Assembly: GCA_025655455.1 (NCBI GenBank) | Contig: JAHXIV010000082.1 | Span: 1-64,000 of the forward strand | Length of the DNA stretch: 64,000 nucleotides | From: a gamma proteobacterium symbiont of Taylorina sp. | GTDB lineage: Bacteria > Pseudomonadota > Gammaproteobacteria > GRL18 | Reading direction: 5' to 3' | Shown here: positions 44,768-54,690 of the stretch, in pieces | Numbering within the stretch: the stretch's first letter is position 1 | Layout of the letters: every line of letters begins with the position of its first letter | Position numbers and translations under genes: made by a program | The notes under the pieces: generated by a model | The model's input: the letters and a program-made list of their open reading frames with translations, nothing else | Databases searched by the model: none | What the model was told of the DNA's origin: nothing

Positions 44768-46783
44768 ATGCATAAAAGTAAAAATATTTTTATTATTCTT
44801 AGTCTTGTCATTGCTTTTATCATCAGCATATTTTCTATCAGAAATTATTATTATTCAAAAAATAACTTCTATACTAATCTGGATATAAAACATCAAAATT
44901 ACTTTGCTACCTATAACACAATATTAGAATCTACCTATAATGGTCTCTCCATGCAGGCCAGAATTTTTTCCAATGATAAAGAAATTCAGGATCTTTTTTT
45001 ACATGGAAAGAAATTATTAGAAAAAGAAGGCGGCAATAGCGGAGGGGAAAAAACTGCAGAAATCAGGAAAAAACTCTATCAGCAAGTCATCAACTCCTGG
45101 CAGGATAGCACTAAAAATATTGATGGAGGCTTATTTCAATTTCATCTTGGTCCTGGTTCACTGTCTTTTTTACGTGTCCATAAACCTAAAAAGTTTGGTG
45201 ATAAGATGGATACCTTACGTTTTATTGTTGTTGATACCAATAAGGAACATACACCAAGAACAGGCTTTGAAACTGGTAGAATCGTCTCTGCTATCAGAAG
45301 TGTTGTCCCCGTCTTTTCCTGGGATCAACAAATGAAAAAAAAGGTTTATACCGGTGCACTTGAAATAGGGGTATCTTATAAACAATTATTTCAAACAATT
45401 AATAACTATAATCAAATAGAAATCGGCATTCTATTAAATAACGAGCATGTCAAACAAACAGTCTGGGATGAATTTATCACAGTTTTTTATAAGCAAAAAA
45501 CTGTGATAAATTGTAATTGCATATTAGAATCCAGTTCAAGTCCCACACAAAAAACACTATTAGAGTATATATTTAAGAATTCCGACTCAAATCAGACTAT
45601 CCAAGACAATTCAGAAACTAAAGTAATAGCATTTGGAGCAAAGATTTATTCTTATAAATTTTACCCTTTACGTGATTACCTGGGAGAAAAAGAGGCCTCA
45701 CGCCAGGATGTTGGTTCAATTTTTATTGCCAAAGACATCTCAAATGAAATGCTCTCTTATCGAAGAAGTCAACTATATTCATTTATTTATGCTGTTATCG
45801 CCTATTGTTTGATTGAGCTGCTTTTAATTATTACCTTTTTTAATATTACCAGACAACTAAGCTCCCAAATAAAACACCAGGCACAGCAATTATTAAAACA
45901 AACAAGAATTATTGATCTTGACAGAGTCAAATATAAAAATTTAATTAATACGATTAATAGTAATTATTTCTTTTATACCCGGGACAAAGAGCATTTTTCA
46001 TTTGTATCTCCCTCAGTCAAGCAGGTTCTGGGTTACAATGATACTGAATTTCTATCTAATGCTCTTCACTATTTAAGTTCAAAAAGCCATGCAATACTTT
46101 TTCAAACTAAAAATAAACAGACTTTTCTTGATCAGAAGAAAAATACCTTTGAAATAGACATTATTAATAAAAATGGTCGTTTACAATATTTATTAATTAC
46201 TGAAACAATTAAAAATAATTTAAATAAATATCAGATGGATGAAGTTGAGGGCTTTGCGCAGGATATTAGTCAGTCTCGGCAGGAAAAAATGTTATTACAA
46301 TTACGCTGCAATATACTACAAATGATTTCTGATAAAACTGATCAGAAAAAAATCCTGGAAACACTGGTATTAGACATTGAACACATTATTCAGGATATCA
46401 ATTGTGCGATTATGCTGTTTGATAAGGAATCTATGTGTTTATTATCCGGAGCAGCTCCCAGTGTTAACAAAGAGCTGATTAGTGCTTTAGACGGGAAAAA
46501 AGTTGAGTCTGCTACAGGCTCCTGTGGAATTGCAGCGGTCAGTTGTAAAAGAATTATTATTTCTGATATGAAAAAATATAAGGGTTTTAAAAATCTTGAG
46601 CATATTATAGAAAATACAGACTATCAATCCTGCTGGTCAGAACCGGTACTCTCCAGTAAAGCTAAGGTTTTAGCGACTATTGATGTTTATTATAATAAAA
46701 AACAAAAACCGGATGAATCTGATTTTGCAGTAATTGCGGTGGGAATCAAACTGATATCAACTCTATTGGAGCCTAGTACCTAA
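44768..46783 (+). CDS. Membrane sensor with Cache, PAS and GAF domains and no output domain
   Basis: An N-terminal TM helix (NIFIILSLVIAFIISIFSI) and a second helix near 340-360 enclose a ~300-residue periplasmic domain with LFQFHLGPGSLSFLRVHKPK and the GFETGR...IRSVVPVF pattern, typical of a double-Cache ligand-binding module found in sensor proteins. A PAS domain (~390-500) and GAF domain (~510-665) follow. There is no histidine kinase, GGDEF, EAL or methyl-accepting output domain, so it may act by protein contact or be the truncated front of a longer sensor. It is divergent from the receiver-cyclase operon, its likely partner. Confidence 0.85.
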   Translation: MHKSKNIFIILSLVIAFIISIFSIRNYYYSKNNFYTNLDIKHQNYFATYNTILESTYNGLSMQARIFSNDKEIQDLFLHGKKLLEKEGGNSGGEKTAEIRKKLYQQVINSWQDSTKNIDGGLFQFHLGPGSLSFLRVHKPKKFGDKMDTLRFIVVDTNKEHTPRTGFETGRIVSAIRSVVPVFSWDQQMKKKVYTGALEIGVSYKQLFQTINNYNQIEIGILLNNEHVKQTVWDEFITVFYKQKTVINCNCILESSSSPTQKTLLEYIFKNSDSNQTIQDNSETKVIAFGAKIYSYKFYPLRDYLGEKEASRQDVGSIFIAKDISNEMLSYRRSQLYSFIYAVIAYCLIELLLIITFFNITRQLSSQIKHQAQQLLKQTRIIDLDRVKYKNLINTINSNYFFYTRDKEHFSFVSPSVKQVLGYNDTEFLSNALHYLSSKSHAILFQTKNKQTFLDQKKNTFEIDIINKNGRLQYLLITETIKNNLNKYQMDEVEGFAQDISQSRQEKMLLQLRCNILQMISDKTDQKKILETLVLDIEHIIQDINCAIMLFDKESMCLLSGAAPSVNKELISALDGKKVESATGSCGIAAVSCKRIIISDMKKYKGFKNLEHIIENTDYQSCWSEPVLSSKAKVLATIDVYYNKKQKPDESDFAVIAVGIKLISTLLEPST

Positions 46784-46792
46784 AACACATAG

Positions 46793-46850
46793 AAAAAAAA
46801 GGCTCGGAGTCAAAACTGCACAATATTCTGTGCAGTGTGACTCCGAGCCC
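46793..46850 (-). terminator. Strong hairpin terminator for the hemerythrin-like gene
   Basis: On the minus strand, GGCTCGGAGTC pairs with GACTCCGAGCC and an inner CTGCACA/TGTGCAG stem forms, followed by eight T. The very long stem also faces the end of the convergent sensor gene, so it may stop both. Confidence 0.85.
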
Positions 46851-46870
46851 TTCCCTTACAAGCAATCTTT

Positions 46871-47308
46871 TTAGGCTGCCATTTTTTCGCCATAAACACT
46901 ACGCACAACGGGATAAAACTTCTCGGTTTTGTCAATAATACGAAGTTGTATCAGGTCAAGAAAATCATCAGTTTCCTGAACAAAATTATCATGATTTTTA
47001 ATACGTAAATTTTTATTATGACACCAGCGCTTCATATAATGTTTATAAACACGTCTGATTTCAGCAGCTCCGGATAAGAAATTATCGGCCGTTGTTTTAA
47101 TGGCATGATCACTATGAGTCAGCATATCCTTATATAACTCACGTTCTTCAATATCCATCTGGCTCTTGATCCTGTCCATCAAATCAAAAAACAGATCACA
47201 GGTAACATCACTATCACAGATAGTACGATCTTTAATCATATAACTAATAATATTAATGCGTTCCAGAATTTTATGATTATGCTGGCTTATTTCTTCAAAA
47301 GTTACCAT
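46871..47308 (-). CDS. Hemerythrin-like protein
   Basis: A perfect GAGGAGG ribosome site suggests strong translation. The 145-residue protein is all-helical and has His/Glu positions like a hemerythrin HHE domain (SQHNHKILERINIISYMIKD; FFDLMDRIKSQMDIEERELY; THSDHAIKT), which would bind a di-iron centre and O2. The full ligand set cannot be aligned with certainty. It should be cytoplasmic. It ends in a strong terminator and is monocistronic. Confidence 0.7.
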   Translation of the reverse strand: MVTFEEISQHNHKILERINIISYMIKDRTICDSDVTCDLFFDLMDRIKSQMDIEERELYKDMLTHSDHAIKTTADNFLSGAAEIRRVYKHYMKRWCHNKNLRIKNHDNFVQETDDFLDLIQLRIIDKTEKFYPVVRSVYGEKMAA

Positions 47309-47542
47309 AATATACCTCCTCTAGCATAAACAATAGAAAACTACTTTCTTTTGTTTATTAAATTTTTTGTAGTAAATTGATTTAAAATGACTTTCGCTAA
47401 GCAATAGCACAAACCAATCGATAAATTTTTATAATTATGTTGCAATTATCCATGATATTAGTAGTCATATCAATTGGTAATAACCCTAATATGAACAGCT
47501 ATTAGCATTGATTTAAAACTTTCATCTAAAAGGACAATTATT

Positions 47543-47965
47543 TTGCATAAAATTACTATAACGATATTTTTCAGTTTACTTTTTTTATCTCTTGTGAACC
47601 CGGTTGTGGCAGATTTTGAAGCTGCTATTGAGGCTAATCAGCAAGGTGATCGGGATACGGCATTTAATGAATTTTACCGTGCAGTTCAGAAAAAAGATCA
47701 ACGTGCTTATGGTAAATTAGGCAGTATGTATCTTTACGGCCTGGGCACTAAAAAAGATTATTTTAATGCTTATATCTGGTTTCACATGGCTTATTTGAGC
47801 GGTGAAAATGAAGGTGAACGGTTTCGTGATGCAGCTTCATCGATGATGAATCGTGATGAATTCCTAAAAGCAGTTGAGGCAGCAGAGAGCCAAAGAATCG
47901 TACAGGGTCTGGGAAAGACACCGCCGCAAAATAAGCCTCCAGTCATGAAAAAACCAGCAGCTTAA
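47543..47965 (+). CDS. Small exported Sel1-repeat protein
   Basis: A TTG start at 47543 is supported by AGGA eight bases upstream. The 140-residue product has a signal peptide ending PVVA, then one TPR/Sel1-like unit pair (AYGKLGSMYLYGLGTKKDYF; NAYIWFHMAYLSGENEGERF) and a Pro/Lys-rich tail. Sel1 repeats mediate protein contacts in the periplasm. It is monocistronic and convergent with glutaredoxin. Confidence 0.82.
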   Translation: MHKITITIFFSLLFLSLVNPVVADFEAAIEANQQGDRDTAFNEFYRAVQKKDQRAYGKLGSMYLYGLGTKKDYFNAYIWFHMAYLSGENEGERFRDAASSMMNRDEFLKAVEAAESQRIVQGLGKTPPQNKPPVMKKPAA

Positions 47966-47984
47966 TTTCAACAGTCTGGAGAAA

Positions 47985-48242
47985 TCAGGATTCCATTAAA
48001 TGATCCAGTTCTCCATCCATATGCAATTCTGTCAATTCTGCCAGACTACCAATCCATTTTCCATTCACTGTTATTTGAGGAACAGTCCTTGCGCCGTCAG
48101 TGACTTTGCTCATTTCAATCAGACCTGCCCTATCCATATCAACGCGAACGTCAACAAAATTAATATTCCACTTTTCCATTAGCCCCTTAGCTCGTGTACA
48201 CATAGGACAGGTAGCGGTACTATATATTTTTACTTCACTCAT
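47985..48242 (-). CDS. Glutaredoxin 3-type protein
   Basis: The 85 residues show the thioredoxin fold with CPMCTRAKGLM (C12 and C15; most GrxC proteins have CPYC), the cis-Pro TVPQITVNGKWIGSLAEL, and the GS motif. It should reduce disulfides or glutathionylated proteins in the cytoplasm. AGGAAAG precedes the ATG. The operon continues from an ABC exporter and a receiver-like gene upstream. Confidence 0.9.
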   Translation of the reverse strand: MSEVKIYSTATCPMCTRAKGLMEKWNINFVDVRVDMDRAGLIEMSKVTDGARTVPQITVNGKWIGSLAELTELHMDGELDHLMES

Positions 48243-48265
48243 ACTCTTTCCTTCTGCTAATACTA

Positions 48266-48640
48266 TTAATTGACGGCATGACGTAATTGAGTTTCATCAA
48301 TGGGAAATGATAAGGTTTGATGAATCTCAAAACGAGAGCTGACACGTTTAAAACGTTCTGAATTGGTTTGGTCGATAAAAATAATCACTTTAATTGCCTG
48401 TTGGTGTTGAGTACTGGCCATAATGGATTCCAGCGAGCTGGTTCGATCACGAAAGTCTGTCTGAAAATTAAACTCTGCAACTAATACGTCAACAGCATTT
48501 TTTTTTAAAAAACTGATTGCCTTACGCGGAGATTTTACCGTCACAACCTGATAACTGGCTTCTTCATACAAATAGCTAAAATCCGGATATCCACCCTGTT
48601 CAATCACAGCTAATAATATTTTTTTACTTTGAACTGTCAT
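48266..48640 (-). CDS. Degenerate receiver-like protein
   Basis: The 124-residue alpha/beta sequence follows the receiver fold (SKKILLAVIEQGG; NAVDVLVAEFNFQTDF; IKVIIFIDQTN), but the acidic pocket is incomplete: the acceptor position appears as Glu in VLVAEFN. It is probably a phosphorylation-independent response-regulator relative. Its start overlaps the ABC exporter's stop by 17 bases. No output domain. Confidence 0.6.
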   Translation of the reverse strand: MTVQSKKILLAVIEQGGYPDFSYLYEEASYQVVTVKSPRKAISFLKKNAVDVLVAEFNFQTDFRDRTSSLESIMASTQHQQAIKVIIFIDQTNSERFKRVSSRFEIHQTLSFPIDETQLRHAVN

Positions 48641-50429
48641 TTTTACTATTTTTTTCCTGCAACTGAATACGCCATAAACGACTATAAAGCCCCTTCGCTG
48701 TCAATAGTTCCTGATGTGTACCCTGTTCTTTAATCTGCCCCTGATCCAGCACCAGAATAATATCAGCATCAGCTATGGTTGACAATCGATGGGCAATAAC
48801 CAGAGTCGTTCGCTGTTGTGCAACGTCAGCCAATGAGGAAAGAATGATTTGTTCAGAATGAGAATCCAGTGAAGAGGTTGCCTCGTCAAAAACCAGAATT
48901 TTAGGATTTTTTAATATCACCCGGGCAATAGCAACCCGCTGCTTCTCTCCACCTGACAATTTCAGTCCCCGTTCACCAACTACTGTATCGTAAGCATCTG
49001 GAAGTTGTTGAATAAAATCATGGATATTGGCTAATCTTGCTGCCTGATAAACTTCTTCCTTAGTCGCATCCGGTCTGGCATAGATAATGTTGTGATAAAT
49101 ACTTTCATTAAATAAAACTGTATCCTGGGGCACGATTCCAACCATATTCCTCAAGCTTTTCTGCGTCACATTATTAATAGATTGTCCATCAATGGTCACC
49201 CTTCCATTGTCTACATCATAAAAACGAAAAAGCAATCGGGATAAAGTTGATTTACCGGCTCCGGATGGTCCAACCACAGCCAGTTTTTTTCCTGCCGGTA
49301 TTTCAAAAGTCACATTTTTCAGAATTTGTCGCTCAGGTTGATAAGAGAAATCTACATTTTCAAAACGTACAACCCCCTGACTAATTTGTAAATCCTGTGC
49401 ATTTTCTGTATCAGTCACAGCACTCTTTTTATCCAGTAAAACAAACATCAAATCAATATCTGCCAGTGAGTGCATCATAGAACGATAAATAATGCCAAGA
49501 AAATTAAGCGGAATGAATAATTGCAGCATCAAGGCATTAACCAGCACCAGATCACCTATACTCATTTCACCATCAACAACACCCTGTGTCGCATAAAACA
49601 TCATCATAGTGACACCAACGGCAATAATGCTTCCCTGTCCTAAATTTAATAAAGACATCGAGGTCTGACTTTTTACAGCCGCCTCCTCCCATTCATATAA
49701 AGTATTGTCATAACGATTGATTTCATAATGATCATTATTGAAATATTTAACCGTTTCATAATTAATCAAGCCATCAACAGCCATAGCATTGGCACTGGAG
49801 TCCAGACGATTCATCTGATGACGCACATGCATACGCCAATTAGTAACAGACAAGGTAAATCCGACATAAACTAACACTGTCGTAAAAGTAACAAAGGTAA
49901 ATTCAACACTATAATCACCCAATAGTAAAAATGCCACCAGAACAAATTCAGCCAGAGTGGGGATTATATTAAAAACCAGAAAATTCATAATCGATGAAAC
50001 CGCTCGTGTTCCCCTTTCTAAATCACGTGAAATTCCTCCAGTACGACGTTCCAGATGAAATTGTAAGGATAATGAATAAAGATGTGATAATACTTTTCGC
50101 GACAGATCCCGCATAGTCTGATAACGAACCCGGGCAAAAATGGTATCCCTCAACTCACTGAATAACACATTCAATAAACGTAAGACACCATAGCCTAATA
50201 GTAAAGTTATCGGCATCATCAGTACCAATGTTTCCTTATTCATCAGATCAACAATTTCTTTAAGCACCAACGGCACAGCCACCGTCGCAATTTTTGCCAG
50301 TATCAAAAAAGACAATGCAATTGAAACTCGTCCTTTATATGCCCATAAAAATGGTACAATGCGTTTAATATTTGATAGATCATGACGATCTTTATGCGGT
50401 GCATCGGTATAATGTGTGCGAATAGACAT
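48624..50429 (-). CDS. ABC exporter, ATM1/HMT1-like half transporter
   Basis: Residues ~30-310 hold six TM helices (ABC membrane domain), and residues ~340-585 an ATPase domain with Walker A GPSGAGKSTLSRLLF, signature LSGGEKQRVAIARVI, Walker B ILVFDEATSSLD and the H-loop IAHRLSTI. The bacterial ATM1-like subgroup exports glutathione or polysulfide-type compounds, and the downstream glutaredoxin supports a thiol link, but the substrate is not determined. It should work as a homodimer in the inner membrane. Confidence 0.93.
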   Translation of the reverse strand: MSIRTHYTDAPHKDRHDLSNIKRIVPFLWAYKGRVSIALSFLILAKIATVAVPLVLKEIVDLMNKETLVLMMPITLLLGYGVLRLLNVLFSELRDTIFARVRYQTMRDLSRKVLSHLYSLSLQFHLERRTGGISRDLERGTRAVSSIMNFLVFNIIPTLAEFVLVAFLLLGDYSVEFTFVTFTTVLVYVGFTLSVTNWRMHVRHQMNRLDSSANAMAVDGLINYETVKYFNNDHYEINRYDNTLYEWEEAAVKSQTSMSLLNLGQGSIIAVGVTMMMFYATQGVVDGEMSIGDLVLVNALMLQLFIPLNFLGIIYRSMMHSLADIDLMFVLLDKKSAVTDTENAQDLQISQGVVRFENVDFSYQPERQILKNVTFEIPAGKKLAVVGPSGAGKSTLSRLLFRFYDVDNGRVTIDGQSINNVTQKSLRNMVGIVPQDTVLFNESIYHNIIYARPDATKEEVYQAARLANIHDFIQQLPDAYDTVVGERGLKLSGGEKQRVAIARVILKNPKILVFDEATSSLDSHSEQIILSSLADVAQQRTTLVIAHRLSTIADADIILVLDQGQIKEQGTHQELLTAKGLYSRLWRIQLQEKNSKNDSSK

Positions 50430-50505
50430 TGTTTGCTACTTTTAAATTTACGCCAAAAACCAAGCATTTTACTCAATTTTAAGCTGAACTATACAAAAAT
50501 TTAAT

Positions 50506-51570
50506 ATGTTTTTAAAAAATAAATCTTATTTTCAGTCCATTTTCAAGCTCTCACTGACAATATTTATACTGTTTTTAATGGGCTGTAAAGAGGAACCTCA
50601 GAAGAAAAAACGTGCAGCCCGACCGTTACCTGTTGTGGAAATTGCACAGGCTGAAGTTCAACTACTTAACCATCAGATTATTGTCACCGGCACTCTGAAG
50701 GCTAATCGCACTATTCATTTTTATAATCAGGCACAGGGATTATTAAAATCATTGCCCTTTCACGAAGGTGACAGAGTGGAATCCGGTCAGCTTCTGGCTC
50801 AATTAGATGACACCATCATCAGGGCAGAATATGATAAAACAACAGCCACATTAAAACAAACAAAAATTGATTATCAGCGTCTGAAAAAACTGGCACCATT
50901 AAATCTGACCTCAAAAGAGTTATTAACCCGCGCAAAAACCAGGGTCGCTCTGGATCAGTCCGAGTACAATTTACAAAAAAAACGACTGACTTATACTCAA
51001 ATCAAGGCTCCCTGGTCAGGCATTATCAGTGAACGTCTGGTAGAGCCGGGCGATGTCCTCCCCTTATATACACATTTTATGAGCCTCATAGATACTTCGA
51101 GTTTAAATGTAAAAATTCCCTTATCCGAACTCTCCCTGAACAAAATAAAGGCAGGAGATGAAATCTCATTTGTAATTGATGCACTAGGAAATAAAACGTG
51201 GTTAGGCAATATCTTACGAATACATCCTAATGTTGATTCTATCACTAGAAAAGGAATTATTGAAGTCAAAATAAATCCTGTTCCACCCGGTGCCCGCCCC
51301 GGTCAGTTAGCCAGAATAAAACTCTCTACAGCAAAGCATCAGGTTTTAGTGATCCCATTATCCGCAATTCGCTACAATCAACATGGTGCTTATGTATTTA
51401 CTCTTGATAGTGAAAACACAATTAATTTGACCGCTATCACTACCGGACAGAAATATCCTCGATACATGGAAATCCTGGAAGGATTAAAAACAGGTGACAG
51501 AGTAATAAAAAAAGGCTTGTTTGGTCTCAGCTCGGGCAATAAAGTGAAGATAATAGAATATAGTGATTAA
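50506..51570 (+). CDS. RND efflux periplasmic adaptor, second system
   Basis: The lipoprotein signal ends LFLMGC. The adaptor architecture is visible: GLLKSLPFHEGDRVESGQLL, coiled-coil hairpin residues ~100-150, the returning lipoyl half (LTYTQIKAPWSGIISERLVE) and the beta-barrel domain. It should bridge the pump encoded ten bases downstream to an outer-membrane channel. The ribosome site is weak. No channel gene is adjacent. Confidence 0.92.
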   Translation: MFLKNKSYFQSIFKLSLTIFILFLMGCKEEPQKKKRAARPLPVVEIAQAEVQLLNHQIIVTGTLKANRTIHFYNQAQGLLKSLPFHEGDRVESGQLLAQLDDTIIRAEYDKTTATLKQTKIDYQRLKKLAPLNLTSKELLTRAKTRVALDQSEYNLQKKRLTYTQIKAPWSGIISERLVEPGDVLPLYTHFMSLIDTSSLNVKIPLSELSLNKIKAGDEISFVIDALGNKTWLGNILRIHPNVDSITRKGIIEVKINPVPPGARPGQLARIKLSTAKHQVLVIPLSAIRYNQHGAYVFTLDSENTINLTAITTGQKYPRYMEILEGLKTGDRVIKKGLFGLSSGNKVKIIEYSD

Positions 51571-51579
51571 ATTATAAGC

Positions 51580-54500
51580 ATGTCAAAACAGTCTCAATCC
51601 CCTCATCACAATAAATCCTACAATATTGCTGCATGGTCGATCAGACACCCCGTTGGTGTCAATATGATTGCTTTGGCCTTGCTGGTACTGGGCTTGTTTA
51701 TGCTGCAAAATCTGGGCATTAATTTATTGCCTGATATTATCTACCCGGATGTTAGAGTGAGAGTCGTTGACAGTGGTGTGCCTGCAGTCATCATGGAAGA
51801 TAAAGTCACCCGTCAACTTGAAGAGCAGCTGGCCATTACCGAAGATGCCATATCGATACAATCAAGAACCACTGAGAGTCGCAGTTCTATTGATTTAAGC
51901 TTTCCCTATGGTACTGATATTGATACAGCCTTACGTGATGCCAGTAATCGCTTAGATAGAGCCAAACGCTTTTTACCGGATAGCATTGATCCCCCGACAA
52001 TCTATAAACGTGATCCTTCACAAATTCCTGTCATTGAGTTTATTATCACTTCCAATCAGAGATCACCGGTTGAGCTTCGCAGTTATGCTGATTATCAATT
52101 AAGCAAATGGTTTATCAATTTACCCGGAGTGGCATCAACAGAAATCGGTGGTGGCCTGGTACGTGAAATTCAGGTCATTCTTGATCAGCAGCGTCTGGCT
52201 TTTCACCAGTTAAGTTTTCAACAAATTATTAATCTGATCAAAGAAGAAAATCAGGATATTGCCGCAGGTAGAATTTACACAGCTTTTGATGAATTAAGCG
52301 CGCGCACCGAAGCTCGATTTGCTTCTCTAGATGAATTAGCACAACTTCCTCTGGTTAAAGAACAATCACTGAAAATTGATAATATTGTCAAACTCAATGA
52401 AGTCGCCGCTATTATCGATACCCATGAAGAAAGTCGCGTGGGTATTCGTCTTAATGGAATGGAGGGCATCAAACTTTCTATTCAAAAGCAGCCCGGTGCA
52501 AATACTGTTGCCGTAGTAGAAGCCATTCATCAGCAGATTCAGGATTTAAAGCAACAAAATTTAATCCCTGAGGATATTCAGATTACTGCAGTGGATGATC
52601 AGGCTGTTTTTATTAAACATGCTTTAAATAATGCATCCCGGGCAGCATTATCAGGTGCATTACTTGCTATGTTAGTCGTATACTTATTTCTCGGTGATAT
52701 ACGCCGCACACTGATTATCGGTTCCGCTATTCCTCTGGCCATTATTATTACCTTTATTATTATGAATATCACCGGGCTGACTTTAAATATTATGACACTG
52801 GGCGGGCTGGCTTTAGGTATTGGAATGTTAGTCGATAGTACCATTGTTATGCTGGAAAATATTTCCAGGCACCAGATTAATAATATTCCATCTACCGGGC
52901 AATCAAATCAGACATCCGCTTTAAATGCCGCTAATGAGGTCAATAGTGCAATTGTTGCATCTACCAGTACCAATCTTGCAGCAGTACTCCCCTTTCTGTT
53001 TATGGGTGGTTTAGCAGGTTTATTATTTAAAGAATTAATTATCACTATCTCTGCTGCGATTCTGGCTTCAATGCTGGTATCTCTTACCGTAGTACCCAGT
53101 CTTGCAGCACGTCTTAAAACACAATCAGCTAAAAAATCCAACCGTTTTTTCAATGCAATCAGCAATAGCTATGAGAAGCTGATTCGATTTCTTATTCATC
53201 ATGGCTGGATACCGGTGGTTATTCTATTATTCGCATTATTTTTTAGTGTGCAGTACCTGAGTGGTAAAAAACAGATTTTTTTGCCTCAGATTGATGAAGG
53301 GCGTATTTATCTGCGCATTTCCGGCGAACCGGGAATGAAGTTAAGTGAAATGAATAAGGTGGTTAGAAAGATAGAGGAAGTGCTGCTGGCAGATAAAAAT
53401 GTACTCACTGCTTTCAGTACTATTGGCGGCAGCATTTTTGGACGTTCACAAAGAGAAAGCAGTCACTATAGTTCGATAAAAATTCAATTAGTGCCTGTTG
53501 ATCAGAGAGAAACAGGTGCACAGCAATGGATAACACAGATCAAACCCAGGATTAATGAACTGAATCTCATTGGCATTAAAACCCGCCTTTCTGTGCGTGG
53601 TGTACGAGGCGTTCGATTAGGTAAAAGTGATGAAAAAATCAGTATTCGGGTGCAGGGTGAAAATCTGAACCGTTTAAATAATATTGGTCATCAACTGGTA
53701 AAAAAACTGGAATCCATTGATGGTATTCGCAATCTTGAACAAACCTATGAAGAAAGCCATAAGGAACTTAAACTAAAAATTCTGCGTAATCGTGCAGCTG
53801 ATCTGGGTATTAAAAGCAGTGATATTGGTAATGCTCTTAAAGTAGCCTTAGAGGGTGTCATCGTTTCTGATTATATTGAAGGGGATCGGGACTATAATAT
53901 CCGTGTACGACTTCCTCGATCCGCAATATTATCTAATACTGATTTAAAACATCTATTAATTAAATTTCACAAAGGCCAGGCCATTTACCTTCATGAGGTG
54001 GCGCAAATAGAATTTTCTGCCTCCCCATCTGTTATCAAAAGAGATAATCAACAACGTATTGTTGAAATCACTGCCAGTCTGGTTAATGATGATGATCAAT
54101 TGCAGGTTATGAGCCAGATTGAACAACAGCTCAGAGACTTTAGCCTGCCTGAAGGTTACATGTTATATGATGGCAGCAGTAATGAGGCGATTAAAGAAGG
54201 TCAGAAAACCAGTTTAATTTTATTTTCACTGGCCATTTTCCTGGTTTTTGTAGTCATGTCTGTACAATATGAGTCATTAAAAAATCCTCTGGTGATTTTA
54301 TTAGGCATTCCATTTATGATCATAGGTGTTGCTGCCGGTCTTTATAGTCGAGATCTGCCCTTATCCATGCCGGTCTGGCTGGGGTTAATTATGCTTTCCG
54401 GTATTGTTGTTAATAATGCCATCGTACTGGTGGAACAGATTGAAATTGAACGAAAAAAACAGCTTACATTAGACAATGCCATTGCACATGCCGCCCGCCT

Positions 54501-54690
54501 GAGATTTCGACCTATTCTGATGACAAGCATCACCACCGTTGTCGGCATGCTTCCCCTGTCCATAGGTTTAGGAGAAGGCGCTGAAATGCTGCAGCCACTG
54601 GCAGTGGTGATAGTCTGGGGATTAAGTTTTTCAATGTTGGTAAGTTTGATCCTGATCCCGGTTATTTATCGTTTCACTCATTCTGACTAG
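51580..54690 (+). CDS. RND efflux pump, HAE1-type permease, second system
   Basis: The 1036 residues have the full RND layout: TM1 after AAWSIRHPVGVNMIALALLV, porter domain with PDIIYPDVRVRVVDSGVPAV, TM block with GGLALGIGMLVDSTIVMLEN (relay Asp), second porter half and the last TM block with LIMLSGIVVNNAIVLVEQIE. It should expel hydrophobic compounds; the substrate is unknown. It differs clearly in sequence from the first pump. Its 3' end overlaps that of the convergent nucleotidase gene by 17 bases. Confidence 0.94.
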   Translation: MSKQSQSPHHNKSYNIAAWSIRHPVGVNMIALALLVLGLFMLQNLGINLLPDIIYPDVRVRVVDSGVPAVIMEDKVTRQLEEQLAITEDAISIQSRTTESRSSIDLSFPYGTDIDTALRDASNRLDRAKRFLPDSIDPPTIYKRDPSQIPVIEFIITSNQRSPVELRSYADYQLSKWFINLPGVASTEIGGGLVREIQVILDQQRLAFHQLSFQQIINLIKEENQDIAAGRIYTAFDELSARTEARFASLDELAQLPLVKEQSLKIDNIVKLNEVAAIIDTHEESRVGIRLNGMEGIKLSIQKQPGANTVAVVEAIHQQIQDLKQQNLIPEDIQITAVDDQAVFIKHALNNASRAALSGALLAMLVVYLFLGDIRRTLIIGSAIPLAIIITFIIMNITGLTLNIMTLGGLALGIGMLVDSTIVMLENISRHQINNIPSTGQSNQTSALNAANEVNSAIVASTSTNLAAVLPFLFMGGLAGLLFKELIITISAAILASMLVSLTVVPSLAARLKTQSAKKSNRFFNAISNSYEKLIRFLIHHGWIPVVILLFALFFSVQYLSGKKQIFLPQIDEGRIYLRISGEPGMKLSEMNKVVRKIEEVLLADKNVLTAFSTIGGSIFGRSQRESSHYSSIKIQLVPVDQRETGAQQWITQIKPRINELNLIGIKTRLSVRGVRGVRLGKSDEKISIRVQGENLNRLNNIGHQLVKKLESIDGIRNLEQTYEESHKELKLKILRNRAADLGIKSSDIGNALKVALEGVIVSDYIEGDRDYNIRVRLPRSAILSNTDLKHLLIKFHKGQAIYLHEVAQIEFSASPSVIKRDNQQRIVEITASLVNDDDQLQVMSQIEQQLRDFSLPEGYMLYDGSSNEAIKEGQKTSLILFSLAIFLVFVVMSVQYESLKNPLVILLGIPFMIIGVAAGLYSRDLPLSMPVWLGLIMLSGIVVNNAIVLVEQIEIERKKQLTLDNAIAHAARLRFRPILMTSITTVVGMLPLSIGLGEGAEMLQPLAVVIVWGLSFSMLVSLILIPVIYRFTHSD

